From Limnohabitans sp. (lineage in GTDB: Bacteria; Bacteroidota; Bacteroidia; Flavobacteriales; Flavobacteriaceae), in NCBI GenBank assembly GCA_030053945.1, contig JASGCW010000004.1, forward strand, positions 49,938 to 113,937: a DNA stretch of 64,000 nt, written 5' to 3'. The translations under genes and the position numbers were made by a program. Positions 25,092-34,559 of the stretch are shown here, piece by piece (positions within the stretch are counted from its first letter, which is position 1; every line of letters starts with the position of its first letter). The notes beneath the pieces are model-generated. The model was not told the origin of the DNA and made no database searches. It saw nothing but the letters and a program-made list of their open reading frames with translations.

Positions 25092-25997
25092 ATGAAAAAA
25101 GATATAGATTATTTAGAACAATTAGAAAACGAAGCTATTTACATTCTTCGTGAAACAGCCGCACAGTTTGAAAAACCAGCCTTGTTATTTTCTGGAGGAA
25201 AGGATTCAATCGTATTAATTCATCTAGCATTAAAAGCATTTAGACCAGGAAAATTTCCTTTTCCGCTAGTGCATATTGATACTGGTCATAATTTTCCTGA
25301 AGCCATTGAATTCCGGGATAAGTTGGTCGCTCAAATTGGAGAAAAGCTAATTGTTGGTAGTGTAGAAGATAGTATCAAAAAGTACAATTTAAAAGAAACG
25401 GCTGGTCGTTTTCCTTCACGAAATGCTTTACAAACCTACACTTTGTTAGATACCATTCAAGAAAATGAATTTGATGCTTGTATAGGTGGTGCGCGACGCG
25501 ATGAAGAAAAAGCCAGAGCTAAAGAACGAATCTTCTCAGTTCGTGATGATTTCGGGGCTTGGGATCCTAAATTACAAAGACCTGAATTGTGGAATATTTT
25601 AAACGGTAAAATTCAAAAAGGTCATAATGTGAGAGTATTCCCAATCAGTAATTGGACCGAATTAGATGTGTGGAACTACATTAAAAAGTATAATATCGAA
25701 TTACCTAATTTATATTTTGCACACGATAGAGAATGTATTGTCCACCAGGACAAATTGGTGGCAACTTCAGCATTCATTCAGCCGCAAGATGGAGATCAAG
25801 TAGTGGTTGAGCGTGTAAGATACAGAACCGTAGGGGATATGACTTGTACCGCAGCCGTTCCATCACAAGCTTCCACCATCGATGATATTATTGAAGATAT
25901 TGTTCAAACAAGAATCAGCGAAAGAGGACAAACGCGTCTTGATGACCAACTCTCAGAAGCCGCAATGGAAGATAGAAAAAAACAAGGATATTTTTAG
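25092..25997 (+). CDS. cysD: Sulfate adenylyltransferase subunit 2
   Basis: A 301-residue catalytic subunit of ATP sulfurylase, which activates sulfate to APS with CysN. The PP-loop SGGKDSIVLIHLALKAF is near residue 38. HIDTGHNFPE and RRDEEKARAKERI are family motifs. The C-terminal RISERGQTRLDDQ is typical. Length is as expected. It precedes cysN by 140 nt. Confidence 0.97.
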   Translation: MKKDIDYLEQLENEAIYILRETAAQFEKPALLFSGGKDSIVLIHLALKAFRPGKFPFPLVHIDTGHNFPEAIEFRDKLVAQIGEKLIVGSVEDSIKKYNLKETAGRFPSRNALQTYTLLDTIQENEFDACIGGARRDEEKARAKERIFSVRDDFGAWDPKLQRPELWNILNGKIQKGHNVRVFPISNWTELDVWNYIKKYNIELPNLYFAHDRECIVHQDKLVATSAFIQPQDGDQVVVERVRYRTVGDMTCTAAVPSQASTIDDIIEDIVQTRISERGQTRLDDQLSEAAMEDRKKQGYF

Positions 25998-26137
25998 GAG
26001 GGAAGATGGAAGATGGAAGATGGGTGTGAAGATTTTTGCGCTCAAAACTTGAAACAAAAAAGAAACTGGTATTGAAAATTAAATTTTATTTTTTTGATTC
26101 TTTAGCTTTTTAATTTTTTAGATAAAAAAAGAAAAAA

Positions 26138-27370
26138 ATGAACACATTACGATTTATAACAGCAGGAAATGTAGATGACGGTAAAAGTACTTTAATAGGA
26201 AGACTTTTATATGATTCGGATAGCATACATACAGACCAATTAGGGGTTTTGCAAAAACAAACCAAACAAGAAGGAGTTGACATCGATTTATCATTAATCA
26301 CTGACGGACTTCGTGCCGAAAGAGAGCAAGGAATTACTATTGATGTAGCGTATAAATATTTCTCAACTTCAAAAAGAAAATTCATTATTGCGGACGCACC
26401 TGGACACGAGCAATACACACGTAATATGATTACAGGTGCATCTAACTCTGATTTAATTATCATTTTAGTAGATGCTCGTAAAGGAATTACGGAACAAACT
26501 AGACGTCACGCAAGTATTGGTTCGCTAATGGGAATTAAAAAAGCTATTATCGCAATTAATAAAATCGATTTGGTGAATTATTCTGAAGAAACGTTTAACC
26601 AAATCCAAGCAGATTTTGAAGAAATCAAATCGGAATTGAATTATGACCAAATTATTTACATTCCTGTTAGTGCACTAGTGGGAGATAATGTGGTAAATAC
26701 ATCTGAAAATACGCCTTGGTATTCAGGGAAATCAATTTTAGAAACTTTAGAAAATGTAGAAATTGATCCGACAGATGATTTACCAGCTCGTTTTCAGGTA
26801 CAATGGGTAATTCGCCCTAAAGATGAAGCGAACCACGATTATAGAGGTTATGCAGGACCTGTATTAAGCGGTAGTTATGAAGTAGGAGATAAGATAAAAG
26901 TATTACCGGCTAATATTGAAACTTCGATTGTAAAAATTGAGAAAAATCAAGCAGAGGTAGAACGAGTAGTTGCTGGTGATAATGTGGTATTACATTTTGA
27001 AGCAAACATAGACATCAGTCGTGGAGATACTATTGTTTTAAACAATCAGTTGCCAACTGAGGCTAATCAAATTGATACTTGGGTATCTTGGCTTGATACC
27101 TCCGATTTGCAAGTAGGGAAAACCTATCTTTTGCAGCATCGCTTCAAAACAGTTCGTGTAAAAATCCAACAGATAAATAGAAAATGGAATATAAACGAAT
27201 GGCAATTTACTGAGGGAGAAACAGTTAAACTAAACGATATTGCCCAAATTAGTTTACGTACAAATCAGTATTTATTTATCGATTCATTTACCCAAAATTC
27301 AAAAACGGGAAATGCAATCCTTATTGATGAAACAAGTTATAATACCGTTGGAGCCTTAATGTTTTTATGA
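26138..27370 (+). CDS. cysN: Sulfate adenylyltransferase subunit 1 (GTPase)
   Basis: A 410-residue EF-Tu-like GTPase that drives APS synthesis by CysD. G1 is GNVDDGKSTL, G3 DAPGHEQYTRNM and G4 INKIDL; beta-barrel domains 2 and 3 follow. It ends soon after domain 3 and has no CysC kinase fusion. Together with the APS-type CysH this points to a pathway without PAPS. The next gene starts 1 nt after the stop. Confidence 0.97.
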   Translation: MNTLRFITAGNVDDGKSTLIGRLLYDSDSIHTDQLGVLQKQTKQEGVDIDLSLITDGLRAEREQGITIDVAYKYFSTSKRKFIIADAPGHEQYTRNMITGASNSDLIIILVDARKGITEQTRRHASIGSLMGIKKAIIAINKIDLVNYSEETFNQIQADFEEIKSELNYDQIIYIPVSALVGDNVVNTSENTPWYSGKSILETLENVEIDPTDDLPARFQVQWVIRPKDEANHDYRGYAGPVLSGSYEVGDKIKVLPANIETSIVKIEKNQAEVERVVAGDNVVLHFEANIDISRGDTIVLNNQLPTEANQIDTWVSWLDTSDLQVGKTYLLQHRFKTVRVKIQQINRKWNINEWQFTEGETVKLNDIAQISLRTNQYLFIDSFTQNSKTGNAILIDETSYNTVGALMFL

Positions 27371-27371
27371 T

Positions 27372-28187
27372 ATGTCTTACTCAATTTACATAAAAAATCA
27401 AGAAAGAGCCAGAAATCCCATAAACAAAAACAAAGTGGAAAACTGGGTTGACGAGCTAATTAATTGGTTGTTTGATATCAATCAGGAATATAAAAACTAT
27501 AGATTCTTTCAAAATAAAGAAAAGTTATTGCAAATAAAACTGCAAGATATTTTAGCCAAAACGGTTGAAGATACCAATCAAATTGTAGTATATGCCAATT
27601 TTTTCTTTGAGCAAATAGAAGATTTACATTACGTTCTTCTAAATGATTTAGAAACGATTGTCAATTTTGATCCTGCTGCTAAATCAAAAGAAGAAGTTTT
27701 GGTGGCCTATCCAGGATTTTTTGCCATCACCGCTTATAGAATAGCCAATGTATTTTGGAAATTAAACGTTCCCGTAATTCCTAGGGTGATTTCGGAATAT
27801 GTACATAGCCGAACTGGTATTGATATTCATCCAGGAGCTGAAATAGGAGAAAATTTCTTCATTGATCACGGAACAGGAATCGTAATAGGTGAAACAACAA
27901 GAATAGGTAAAAATGTTAAAATCTATCAAGGAGTTACACTTGGCGCTTTATCGGTTTCAAAAGAAACAGCAACAGCTCAAAGGCATCCCACCATCGAAGA
28001 TAATGTTACTATTTATGCAAATGCGACTATACTTGGAGGAAATACAATAATAGGAGAAAATTCAGTGATAGGAGGAAATGTTTGGTTAACCCATTCCGTG
28101 CCAGAAGGATCATTAGTCTATCACAAAAGCGAAATCGAAATCAAGAAAAAAAGTGAATTTCCAGAGCCACTTAATTACGTGATTTAG
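27372..28187 (+). CDS. cysE: Serine O-acetyltransferase
   Basis: A 271-residue enzyme that makes O-acetylserine for cysteine synthesis. The C-terminal half is a left-handed beta-helix of hexapeptide repeats (GIDIHPGAEIGENFFID and HGTGIVIGETTRIG), with HGTG and the GVTLG loop of the CysE active site. The N-terminal helical region (about 150 residues) is of the EpsC/SatA kind. It lies 1 nt after cysN and before cysM, so it feeds the next enzyme directly. Confidence 0.95.
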   Translation: MSYSIYIKNQERARNPINKNKVENWVDELINWLFDINQEYKNYRFFQNKEKLLQIKLQDILAKTVEDTNQIVVYANFFFEQIEDLHYVLLNDLETIVNFDPAAKSKEEVLVAYPGFFAITAYRIANVFWKLNVPVIPRVISEYVHSRTGIDIHPGAEIGENFFIDHGTGIVIGETTRIGKNVKIYQGVTLGALSVSKETATAQRHPTIEDNVTIYANATILGGNTIIGENSVIGGNVWLTHSVPEGSLVYHKSEIEIKKKSEFPEPLNYVI

Positions 28188-28284
28188 TGAATTTAGTGAA
28201 AAGTGAAAAGTAATTAGTAAAAAGAACAACTAGCACACAAACTCACAACAGTACAATATACAACAATACATTATACAGAAAAAA

Positions 28285-29193
28285 ATGAAAACAAATAATA
28301 TTTTAGAAACCATAGGGAATACCCCAGTAGTAAAAATCAATAAATTATACGGAAACAAAAACGTATATATAAAATTAGAAAGAAATAACCCAGGTAACAG
28401 TATCAAAGATCGTATTGCGCTAGCAATGATTGAAGATGCGGAAGCAAAAGGATTATTAAAGCCTGATAGCGTCATTATCGAACCTACTTCTGGAAATACA
28501 GGAATTGGTTTAGCATTAGTGGCTGCTGTAAAAGGATACAAAGTAATCCTTGTAATGCCTGAATCAATGAGTGTAGAGCGTAGAAAATTAATGGAAATCT
28601 ACGGAGCTACTTTCGATTTAACACCTCGCGAAAAAGGAATGAAAGGTGCTATTGAACGTGCTGCCGAACTAGTTGCTACTACTCCAAACGCGTGGTCGCC
28701 TTCACAATTTAATAATCAAGCGAATGTCGAAGTGCACAAGCGTACAACTGCGCAAGAAATTTTAGCCGATTTCCCTGAAGGATTAGATTACATCATCACA
28801 GGTGTAGGAACAGGAGGCCATATTACAGGAGTGGCTTCTGTACTAAAAGAAAAATTCCCTAAGCTAAAAGTAATTGCAGTTGAGCCTGAATTATCACCTG
28901 TATTAAGTGGCGGTAGTCCTTCTCCGCACCCGCTACAAGGAATTGGAGCTGGTTTTGTTCCAGAAATTTACCAAGCAGGTTTAATTGATGAGGTAATTCA
29001 AGTTAGCAAAGACGATGCTTTTGAATATGCTAGAAACATCGCTAAAAACGAAGGGATTTTGGTTGGTATTTCAACAGGCGCATCTTTAGCTGCAGTAGCT
29101 AAAAAAGTAGCAACATTACCAGACGATGCAACTATATTAACTTTTAATTACGATACCGGAGAACGATACCTTTCAATCGAAGGATTGTTTTAA
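28285..29193 (+). CDS. cysM: Cysteine synthase (O-acetylserine sulfhydrylase)
   Basis: A 302-residue PLP enzyme that combines O-acetylserine and sulfide to give cysteine. NPGNSIKDR carries the PLP lysine, [11 protein letters not shown] is the substrate loop, GTGGHITG is the phosphate loop, and [17 protein letters not shown] and [13 protein letters not shown] close the protein. It resembles CysM/CysK; I use cysM for its length and C-terminal form. It is part of the sulfate assimilation operon. Confidence 0.95.
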   Translation: MKTNNILETIGNTPVVKINKLYGNKNVYIKLERNNPGNSIKDRIALAMIEDAEAKGLLKPDSVIIEPTSGNTGIGLALVAAVKGYKVILVMPESMSVERRKLMEIYGATFDLTPREKGMKGAIERAAELVATTPNAWSPSQFNNQANVEVHKRTTAQEILADFPEGLDYIITGVGTGGHITGVASVLKEKFPKLKVIAVEPELSPVLSGGSPSPHPLQGIGAGFVPEIYQAGLIDEVIQVSKDDAFEYARNIAKNEGILVGISTGASLAAVAKKVATLPDDATILTFNYDTGERYLSIEGLF

Positions 29194-29197
29194 TGGT

Positions 29198-29230
29198 AAA
29201 CCTAACAGGTTTCAAAAACCTGTTAGGTTT
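29198..29230. repeat. Palindromic intergenic repeat, copy 1
   Basis: AACCTAACAGGTTT and AACCTGTTAGGTTT form a perfect hairpin without a T run. The same core (CCTAACAGGTTTT and its complement) recurs at 33713-33745. It is REP-like. Confidence 0.75.
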
Positions 29231-29409
29231 GTAAGTAAATCAATCGATTAGAGTTTATTAAAAAGTACTGAGTAAACACGAAGTATTTCTTCTTCAGACC
29301 AAGTGAATTTAATAGTTTGCTTTTGGTCTAGGGTGAATAGTGTCAAAATTTTGTGGGTCTCTGAGTATTCTTTGTGAACCTCTGTGTAACCAAAGACATA
29401 GTTTTAAAA
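29231..29409. other. Gene-free spacer with a repeat unit
   Basis: No gene seen. The segment near 29340-29395 (CTCTGAGTATTCTTTGTGAAC and following) resembles the CTTTGTG-type repeats at 24960-25070. An in-frame upstream start for the next gene at 29374 is not needed. Confidence 0.4.
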
Positions 29410-30231
29410 ATGGAAAGAAGTATAAAAAATACAGGAAAAGTAATCTTAGCGGGAGCAGGTCCTGGGGATCCAGAGCTCATTAGTTTAAAAGCTTTGAAAT
29501 ACTTGCAAAAGGCTGATGTAGTCTTAATTGACCGACTAGTTTCGCCTGAACTTATTGAGGAATATGCTCGTAAAGATGCAGAAATTGTCTATGTAGGTAA
29601 ACAATGTTCTAAAGGTGTTTGGACACCGCAACAGGATATTAACGAATTGATCGTGCTTTTTGCCCAACAAGGAAAACTAGTACTTCGCTTAAAGGGTGGT
29701 GATTCGACTTTGTTCTCAAATATTCTTGATGAATTGCAAGTATTAGTTGCCAATGAAATTCTGTATGAAATTATTCCTGGAGTTTCCGCTGCTTTTGGTG
29801 CCGCTGCTTATACTGGAATGCCTTTAACGGCAAGGGGTTATTCCCGCGGACTTCGTTTCTTGACATTGTATGAGTTAGAAAACGTAGAAAGTCAACAATG
29901 GACCGATTGGGCAGCGACTAGTGATACGCTTGTGTTTTATATGAGTGGTCAAAAGCTAAAGGTGTTGGCACAAAAATTAATTGAACAAAATATCGATCCT
30001 GAAAAGGGAGTCGCTGTTATTCAACAAGCTACTACACCTAATCAAAAAACGAAGGTGTTTAGTTTTGAGGATATTGCCACAAAACCGTTACCTGAATTTG
30101 AATATGTGCCAACATTAATTGTGGTGGGTAAAGTGGTAGCACTTCACCAGCAATATGCTTGGTTTGCCGAAAAATCAAACACAGAATCTTATTTCGATAA
30201 TCATAAAACAATCTATCAAAATGCTATCTGA
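29410..30231 (+). CDS. cobA: Uroporphyrinogen-III C-methyltransferase
   Basis: A 273-residue SAM-dependent enzyme that makes precorrin-2 for siroheme, the cofactor of sulfite reductase. Motifs: LAGAGPGDPELISLKALK, VVLIDRLVSPE, LRLKGGDSTLFS, the GVSAAFGAAAYTGMPLTARG loop (20 residues) and FYMSGQ. I prefer ATG 29410 because MERSIKNTGKVILAG is the typical family start. It overlaps the cysJ start by 11 nt. Siroheme supply sits beside the reductase genes that need it. Confidence 0.95.
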   Translation: MERSIKNTGKVILAGAGPGDPELISLKALKYLQKADVVLIDRLVSPELIEEYARKDAEIVYVGKQCSKGVWTPQQDINELIVLFAQQGKLVLRLKGGDSTLFSNILDELQVLVANEILYEIIPGVSAAFGAAAYTGMPLTARGYSRGLRFLTLYELENVESQQWTDWAATSDTLVFYMSGQKLKVLAQKLIEQNIDPEKGVAVIQQATTPNQKTKVFSFEDIATKPLPEFEYVPTLIVVGKVVALHQQYAWFAEKSNTESYFDNHKTIYQNAI

Positions 30232-31885
30232 AACTAAAAACAATTTATTACAACAATTGGTGCAAAATGCTACCAATGAAGAGCTAATTTATGCCAAGGG
30301 TTATCTGGCAGGATATTTAGCCAAAAATTCCGGAATTCAAGCAACAGGGGTAATTCCTCCTGTTCAAAGTGCAGCTGTAGCCGTAAAACCATTAATTGTA
30401 TATGGTACCGAAACAGGTAATTCTAAAAAAGTAGCTTCTCAAATTCAAGCCACTTTTAAAAAGAACAAAATCCAAGCTAAAAGTGTGGATGTTGCCCAAT
30501 TTGATTTGGCTAAACTCCAAAAAGAAACGTTGGTGTTATTTGTGGTAAGTACGCAAGGCGAAGGCGAATTCCCGCAAAATGCCGTTGGTTTTTACGAAAC
30601 CATCAAAGCCTCCAATGGTAAGTTAGATAAATTGTCGTTTGCGGTTTTCGGTTTAGGTGATTCTTCGTATCCTTTATTCTGTAATGCAGGTGTATTATTA
30701 GATGCCGTTTTAGCCGAAAAAGGGGCAACACGTTTACTGCCATTGGTGAAAGCCGATGTGGATTATGCCAGTTTAATTCCAACTTGGGAAACCGATTTGC
30801 AAAATGCATTCGGAAATGCTTCAACTTCAACACCAGAGGTAGCAAAATCAGCCGTAGCAACAACATCACACAAACAGAATTTTACTGGACAAATTTCGCA
30901 TAAAATTGTGTTGAATGATAGAGGTTCGAATAAAGAAACGTATCATATCGAAATTACACCTAAGGAAGAAGTGATTTACGAACCTGGAGATGCTTTAGGA
31001 GTAATCCCGAAAAATAACGAAGCCGAATTACAAAGTATTGCTTCTTATTTTAATGTAACCGATGTGGCTACTCTTCAAGATAAAAATATTCGTGGCTTAT
31101 CTAAAAGATCGTTAGAAAATGTAGCTAAAGTTTTGGATATCGAAATTACAGAAGAAAAAGCCGATTTAGTAGATATTATCCAAAAATACCAACCTAAAAA
31201 GGGTGCTTTGGAAGAAGTGGTAGCTGTATTACATCCTATTGCGCCTCGTTTGTATTCTATTTCATCTGCTGCCGAAGCACACGACGGACAAGTGCATTTA
31301 ACGGTAAACTTAAATAGTTTTAAAGTGGGTGATACTATAAAAACAGGATTGACTTCTCAGTTTTTAGCTGATTATCCTTTGGATACCGATTATGATTTCT
31401 ATATCCACAAAAACAACAATTTCCGTTTACCTGCTGACGATACTGATATTATTTTAATTGGTCCAGGAACAGGTATTGCACCTTTTCGAAGCTTCTTAGT
31501 ACAACGCGATGCAACAGGAGCTGAAGGTAAAAACTGGTTATTCTTTGGCGAACAACATTTTGCCTTAGATTTTTATTACCAAACTGAAATTCAGGAATGG
31601 TTATCTACAGGGGTGTTAACTAAGTTAAGTACGGCATTTTCCAGAGATCAAGAACGTAAAATTTACGTACAAGACCGCATCAAAGAAAATGCAAGTCAGT
31701 TTAACGAATGGTTAGAAAACGGTGCTTCTATTTACATCTGCGGACAAAAAGACCCAATGAGTAAAGATGTCGAAAACACGATTATCGAAGTAATCGCTTC
31801 CCAACGAAACATATCGGTTGAAAAAGCAAAAGAAGTGTTAGACCAATTAGAAGAACAAGGAAAATATCAAAAAGACGTGTATTAG
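30221..31885 (+). CDS. cysJ: Sulfite reductase flavoprotein subunit
   Basis: A 554-residue NADPH-sulfite reductase alpha subunit. It has a flavodoxin domain (IVYGTETGNSKKVAS, STQGEGEFPQNA, FGLGDSSYPLFCNAG), then an FAD/NADPH reductase domain with RLYSISSA, GPGTGIAPFRSFL and YICGQKDPMSKDV. The start ATGCTATCTGA overlaps the preceding gene's stop. The usual N-terminal lead is followed by a glycine/Pro linker at about residue 40. It passes electrons from NADPH to CysI. Confidence 0.96.
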   Translation: MLSETKNNLLQQLVQNATNEELIYAKGYLAGYLAKNSGIQATGVIPPVQSAAVAVKPLIVYGTETGNSKKVASQIQATFKKNKIQAKSVDVAQFDLAKLQKETLVLFVVSTQGEGEFPQNAVGFYETIKASNGKLDKLSFAVFGLGDSSYPLFCNAGVLLDAVLAEKGATRLLPLVKADVDYASLIPTWETDLQNAFGNASTSTPEVAKSAVATTSHKQNFTGQISHKIVLNDRGSNKETYHIEITPKEEVIYEPGDALGVIPKNNEAELQSIASYFNVTDVATLQDKNIRGLSKRSLENVAKVLDIEITEEKADLVDIIQKYQPKKGALEEVVAVLHPIAPRLYSISSAAEAHDGQVHLTVNLNSFKVGDTIKTGLTSQFLADYPLDTDYDFYIHKNNNFRLPADDTDIILIGPGTGIAPFRSFLVQRDATGAEGKNWLFFGEQHFALDFYYQTEIQEWLSTGVLTKLSTAFSRDQERKIYVQDRIKENASQFNEWLENGASIYICGQKDPMSKDVENTIIEVIASQRNISVEKAKEVLDQLEEQGKYQKDVY

Positions 31886-32061
31886 AGAATAGAGTGAATA
31901 GGCAATAGCCATTAGCCATTAGTGAAATAAGTAAGCTGAAATTTACTAATGTTCTTAGCCAAACAGTATAACATATAACTATTGCCTTTTAACTATTGCC
32001 TAATGCCTAAAAATTAAAACTAATGCCTATTGCCTAATGGCTAATGGCTAAAAAAAATACT
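31886..32061. repeat. Intergenic inverted repeat between cysJ and cysI
   Basis: CAATAGCCATTAGCCATTAG near 31901-31921 is inverted as CTAATGGCTAATGGCTA near 32034-32050, with ATTGCCTAATGCC-like units between. The right arm spills over the first possible ATG of cysI (32044). Confidence 0.6.
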
Positions 32062-33705
32062 ATGAGCGACAAATTATCACCAGTAGAATATATAAAAATC
32101 AATAGCGACGGATTAAGAGGTACGCTAAAAGAAAGTATCGATATTGATAACCACACCGGAAATGTGCGACCAGACGATGAAACACTAGTAAAGTTTCACG
32201 GAATGTATGTACAAGATGATCGTGACCGTAGAGCCGAAAGAGCAGCGAAAAAATTAGACAAATTATATTCGTTTATGATTCGTTTGCGTATTCCAGGCGG
32301 AATTATCAATGCCGAAAAATGGATTGCCTTACATAATATATCAGAACAGTACGGAACAGGAACCTTAAAAATTACAACTCGCCAAACGGTGCAGTTACAC
32401 GGATTATTAAAACACGAATTGCGCCCAACGATTCAAGGATTCAATCTAGCACAATTAGATTCTATTGCAGCGTGTGGCGACGTAAACCGAAATGTAATTG
32501 CTAGTTCGCATCCGCAGTTGTCTCCGTTACACGCACAAATTCACGCGTATGCCGATAAAATTTCAACGCTTTTATTGCCAAAAACACAAGCATATTACGA
32601 AGTATTTATCGACGGAGAAAAAATTTATGAGCGTTCGGCAGAAGCAGATCCGTTATATGAAAACAGATACCTGCCTCGTAAATTCAAAATTGCCATTGCA
32701 ATTCCGCCAAGTAATGATGTTGATTTGTTTACAAACGATTTGGGACTCATTGCCATTATCGAAAACAATCAATTAAAAGGATTCAATATTGTAGTGGGTG
32801 GTGGTTTAGGAACAACCCACGGAAATGCTTCGACGTATCCACGTTTAGGTGATGTGTTAGGGTTTACAGATACTGAGGAAAAAACTTTAAAAGCGGTGTA
32901 TGAAGTATTAACGGTGCAACGTGATTTTGGAAACCGTGTAGAACGTAAATTATCTCGTTTAAAATATACCGTCGATAAAATGACAGTAGAAGGTTTCAAA
33001 GCGGAACTAGAAAAACGCATCGGATTTAAATTAGAACCAGCACGTCCTTATACGTTTACTGAGCGTAATGACCGTTACGGTTGGGAACAAAGCGCCGACA
33101 AGCAATGGTATTATACCCTTTTTGTGGAACACGGCGTAGTAAAACCTGAGCAAAAAGCCTTTTTGTATGAATTGGCACAATTGAATATAAATAATTTCAT
33201 TTTTACAGGTAACCAAAATCTATTATTAGGAGAAATTTCAGAAGCTAATAAAGGAACAATAGAAGCTTTATTGACCAAATACGAGATAGAGAAAAACGTA
33301 AGCAATATTCGTAAAAGTTCGATGGCGTGTGTGGCAATGCCTACATGTCCGTTAGCTCTTGCCGAAGCACAACGTTATTTACCTGTATTAGTTACTAAAA
33401 TTGAACCGCTTTTGGCAAAACACGGCTTATCTGAAGATGCATTGACCATACGTATGACAGGCTGTCCTAATGGCTGTGGTCGTCCGTATGTAGCCGAACT
33501 AGGTTTCATAGGCACAGGCCCAGAACAATATAACTTTATGTTAGGAGGTGACCGTTATGGATTACGTTTAAATAAATTATATAAAGAAAAACAAACCGAA
33601 GCGCAAATCTTAGCAGAGATAGATGTGTTACTAGGACGTTACATTCAAGAAAAACAAGAAGGGGAAACCTTTGGGGATTACGCTAACCGAGTGATATTAA
33701 ATTAA
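32062..33705 (+). CDS. cysI: Sulfite reductase hemoprotein subunit
   Basis: A 547-residue enzyme that reduces sulfite to sulfide with siroheme and a 4Fe-4S cluster. Cluster ligands are SMACVAMPTCPLALAEA and MTGCPNGCGRPY. TTRQTVQLHG is the siroheme/sulfite-binding region and VVGGGLGTTHG a family motif. I chose ATG 32062 (MSDKLSPVEYIKI) over ATG 32044 because the latter lies in an intergenic repeat. It completes the sulfate-to-sulfide route in this cluster. Confidence 0.95.
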   Translation: MSDKLSPVEYIKINSDGLRGTLKESIDIDNHTGNVRPDDETLVKFHGMYVQDDRDRRAERAAKKLDKLYSFMIRLRIPGGIINAEKWIALHNISEQYGTGTLKITTRQTVQLHGLLKHELRPTIQGFNLAQLDSIAACGDVNRNVIASSHPQLSPLHAQIHAYADKISTLLLPKTQAYYEVFIDGEKIYERSAEADPLYENRYLPRKFKIAIAIPPSNDVDLFTNDLGLIAIIENNQLKGFNIVVGGGLGTTHGNASTYPRLGDVLGFTDTEEKTLKAVYEVLTVQRDFGNRVERKLSRLKYTVDKMTVEGFKAELEKRIGFKLEPARPYTFTERNDRYGWEQSADKQWYYTLFVEHGVVKPEQKAFLYELAQLNINNFIFTGNQNLLLGEISEANKGTIEALLTKYEIEKNVSNIRKSSMACVAMPTCPLALAEAQRYLPVLVTKIEPLLAKHGLSEDALTIRMTGCPNGCGRPYVAELGFIGTGPEQYNFMLGGDRYGLRLNKLYKEKQTEAQILAEIDVLLGRYIQEKQEGETFGDYANRVILN

Positions 33706-33712
33706 AAGTGAC

Positions 33713-33745
33713 AGACCTAACAGGTTTTCAAAACCTGTTAGGTCT
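33713..33745. repeat. Palindromic intergenic repeat, copy 2
   Basis: AGACCTAACAGGTTTT and its complement form a perfect hairpin, with the core shared with 29198-29230. CTTTGTGGAACTTTGTG-type units and a CCCGGATATCTATCGGGA near-palindrome follow up to 33810. Confidence 0.75.
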
Positions 33746-33822
33746 AAAATAGATAAATACTTTGTGGAACTTTGTGCAGAACTTAGTGTCCCGGATATCT
33801 ATCGGGATTGTGTAACTTAAAA

Positions 33823-34554
33823 ATGAAAAAGATAATAATACTGCTTTTGCTTATTTCCACGCTCACTTTCGCGCAAAAGAAAGTCGAAAGTCAACAGTTG
33901 TTGTGGTATGGGTATTATAACCAATTAAAATTTAATGCTAATTGGTTACTCAATTCAGAAATACAAGAAAGACAATTTTACAATCCAGCGGCGCAACATC
34001 AATTAGTGTTCAGGACAAATTTGGATAGAAAATTGTTTGATAATGTAAATGCTTCGGTGGGAATGACTTTGTTTTTACAAAGTCCGAATGACCCCGAATC
34101 AACTAGTAAATTGATTGTACCTGAATTACGACCAGATATCGGATTTAATGCTAAGAAAAAATATAACTTCTTTTCGATTAACCATCGGTATAAACTAGAA
34201 GCTAGATTTTTTCATCAAACGGAAAATGACGAACTAAGAGGTGGATTTGTATTTTCTAATTTTAGATTTAGATACCAATTAGGATTTGATTTTCCATTGG
34301 TTAAAAAAGAAAATGAAGAAAAACTGACTTTTAAAATCAAAGATGAGGTAATGTTTAATTTGGGAAATAAAATTGTAAAAAATGTGTTTGACCAAAATAG
34401 AATTTATACCGCATTGAATTATAAACTAAATAAAAATTTTGCTGTGGAGGTAGGGTATATGAATTGGTTCCAACAAAAAACATCAGGTGACGAGTTTTAT
34501 GATAGGAGTATTATTCGTTTTTCTATTTTTCATAACATCGATTTAAGCAACTAA
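33823..34554 (+). CDS. DUF2490 outer-membrane-like protein
   Basis: A 243-residue protein with a signal peptide (MKKIIILLLLISTLTFAQ). The mature part is beta-rich with aromatic ends, for example LLWYGYYNQLKFNANW and FRYQLGFDFPL. This fits DUF2490, proposed small outer-membrane barrels. ATG 33823 is preferred over a TTG upstream because it gives a clean signal peptide. It lies between cysI and the siroheme/TauE fusion (5-nt gap), so a link to sulfur transport is possible but unproven. Confidence 0.8.
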   Translation: MKKIIILLLLISTLTFAQKKVESQQLLWYGYYNQLKFNANWLLNSEIQERQFYNPAAQHQLVFRTNLDRKLFDNVNASVGMTLFLQSPNDPESTSKLIVPELRPDIGFNAKKKYNFFSINHRYKLEARFFHQTENDELRGGFVFSNFRFRYQLGFDFPLVKKENEEKLTFKIKDEVMFNLGNKIVKNVFDQNRIYTALNYKLNKNFAVEVGYMNWFQQKTSGDEFYDRSIIRFSIFHNIDLSN

Positions 34555-34559
34555 TAATT

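Noticed and set aside
29198..29230. Palindrome after cysM as a terminator
   Set aside because: The stem is perfect but lacks a T run and recurs elsewhere inside operon gaps, so a REP-like repeat fits better.
30603..30869. Minus-strand frame inside cysJ
   Set aside because: Shadow of a well-supported gene, with biased composition typical of an antisense frame.
32044..32061. Upstream ATG for cysI
   Set aside because: It is part of the CTAATGGCTAATGGCTA repeat arm; the next ATG gives the usual N-terminus.
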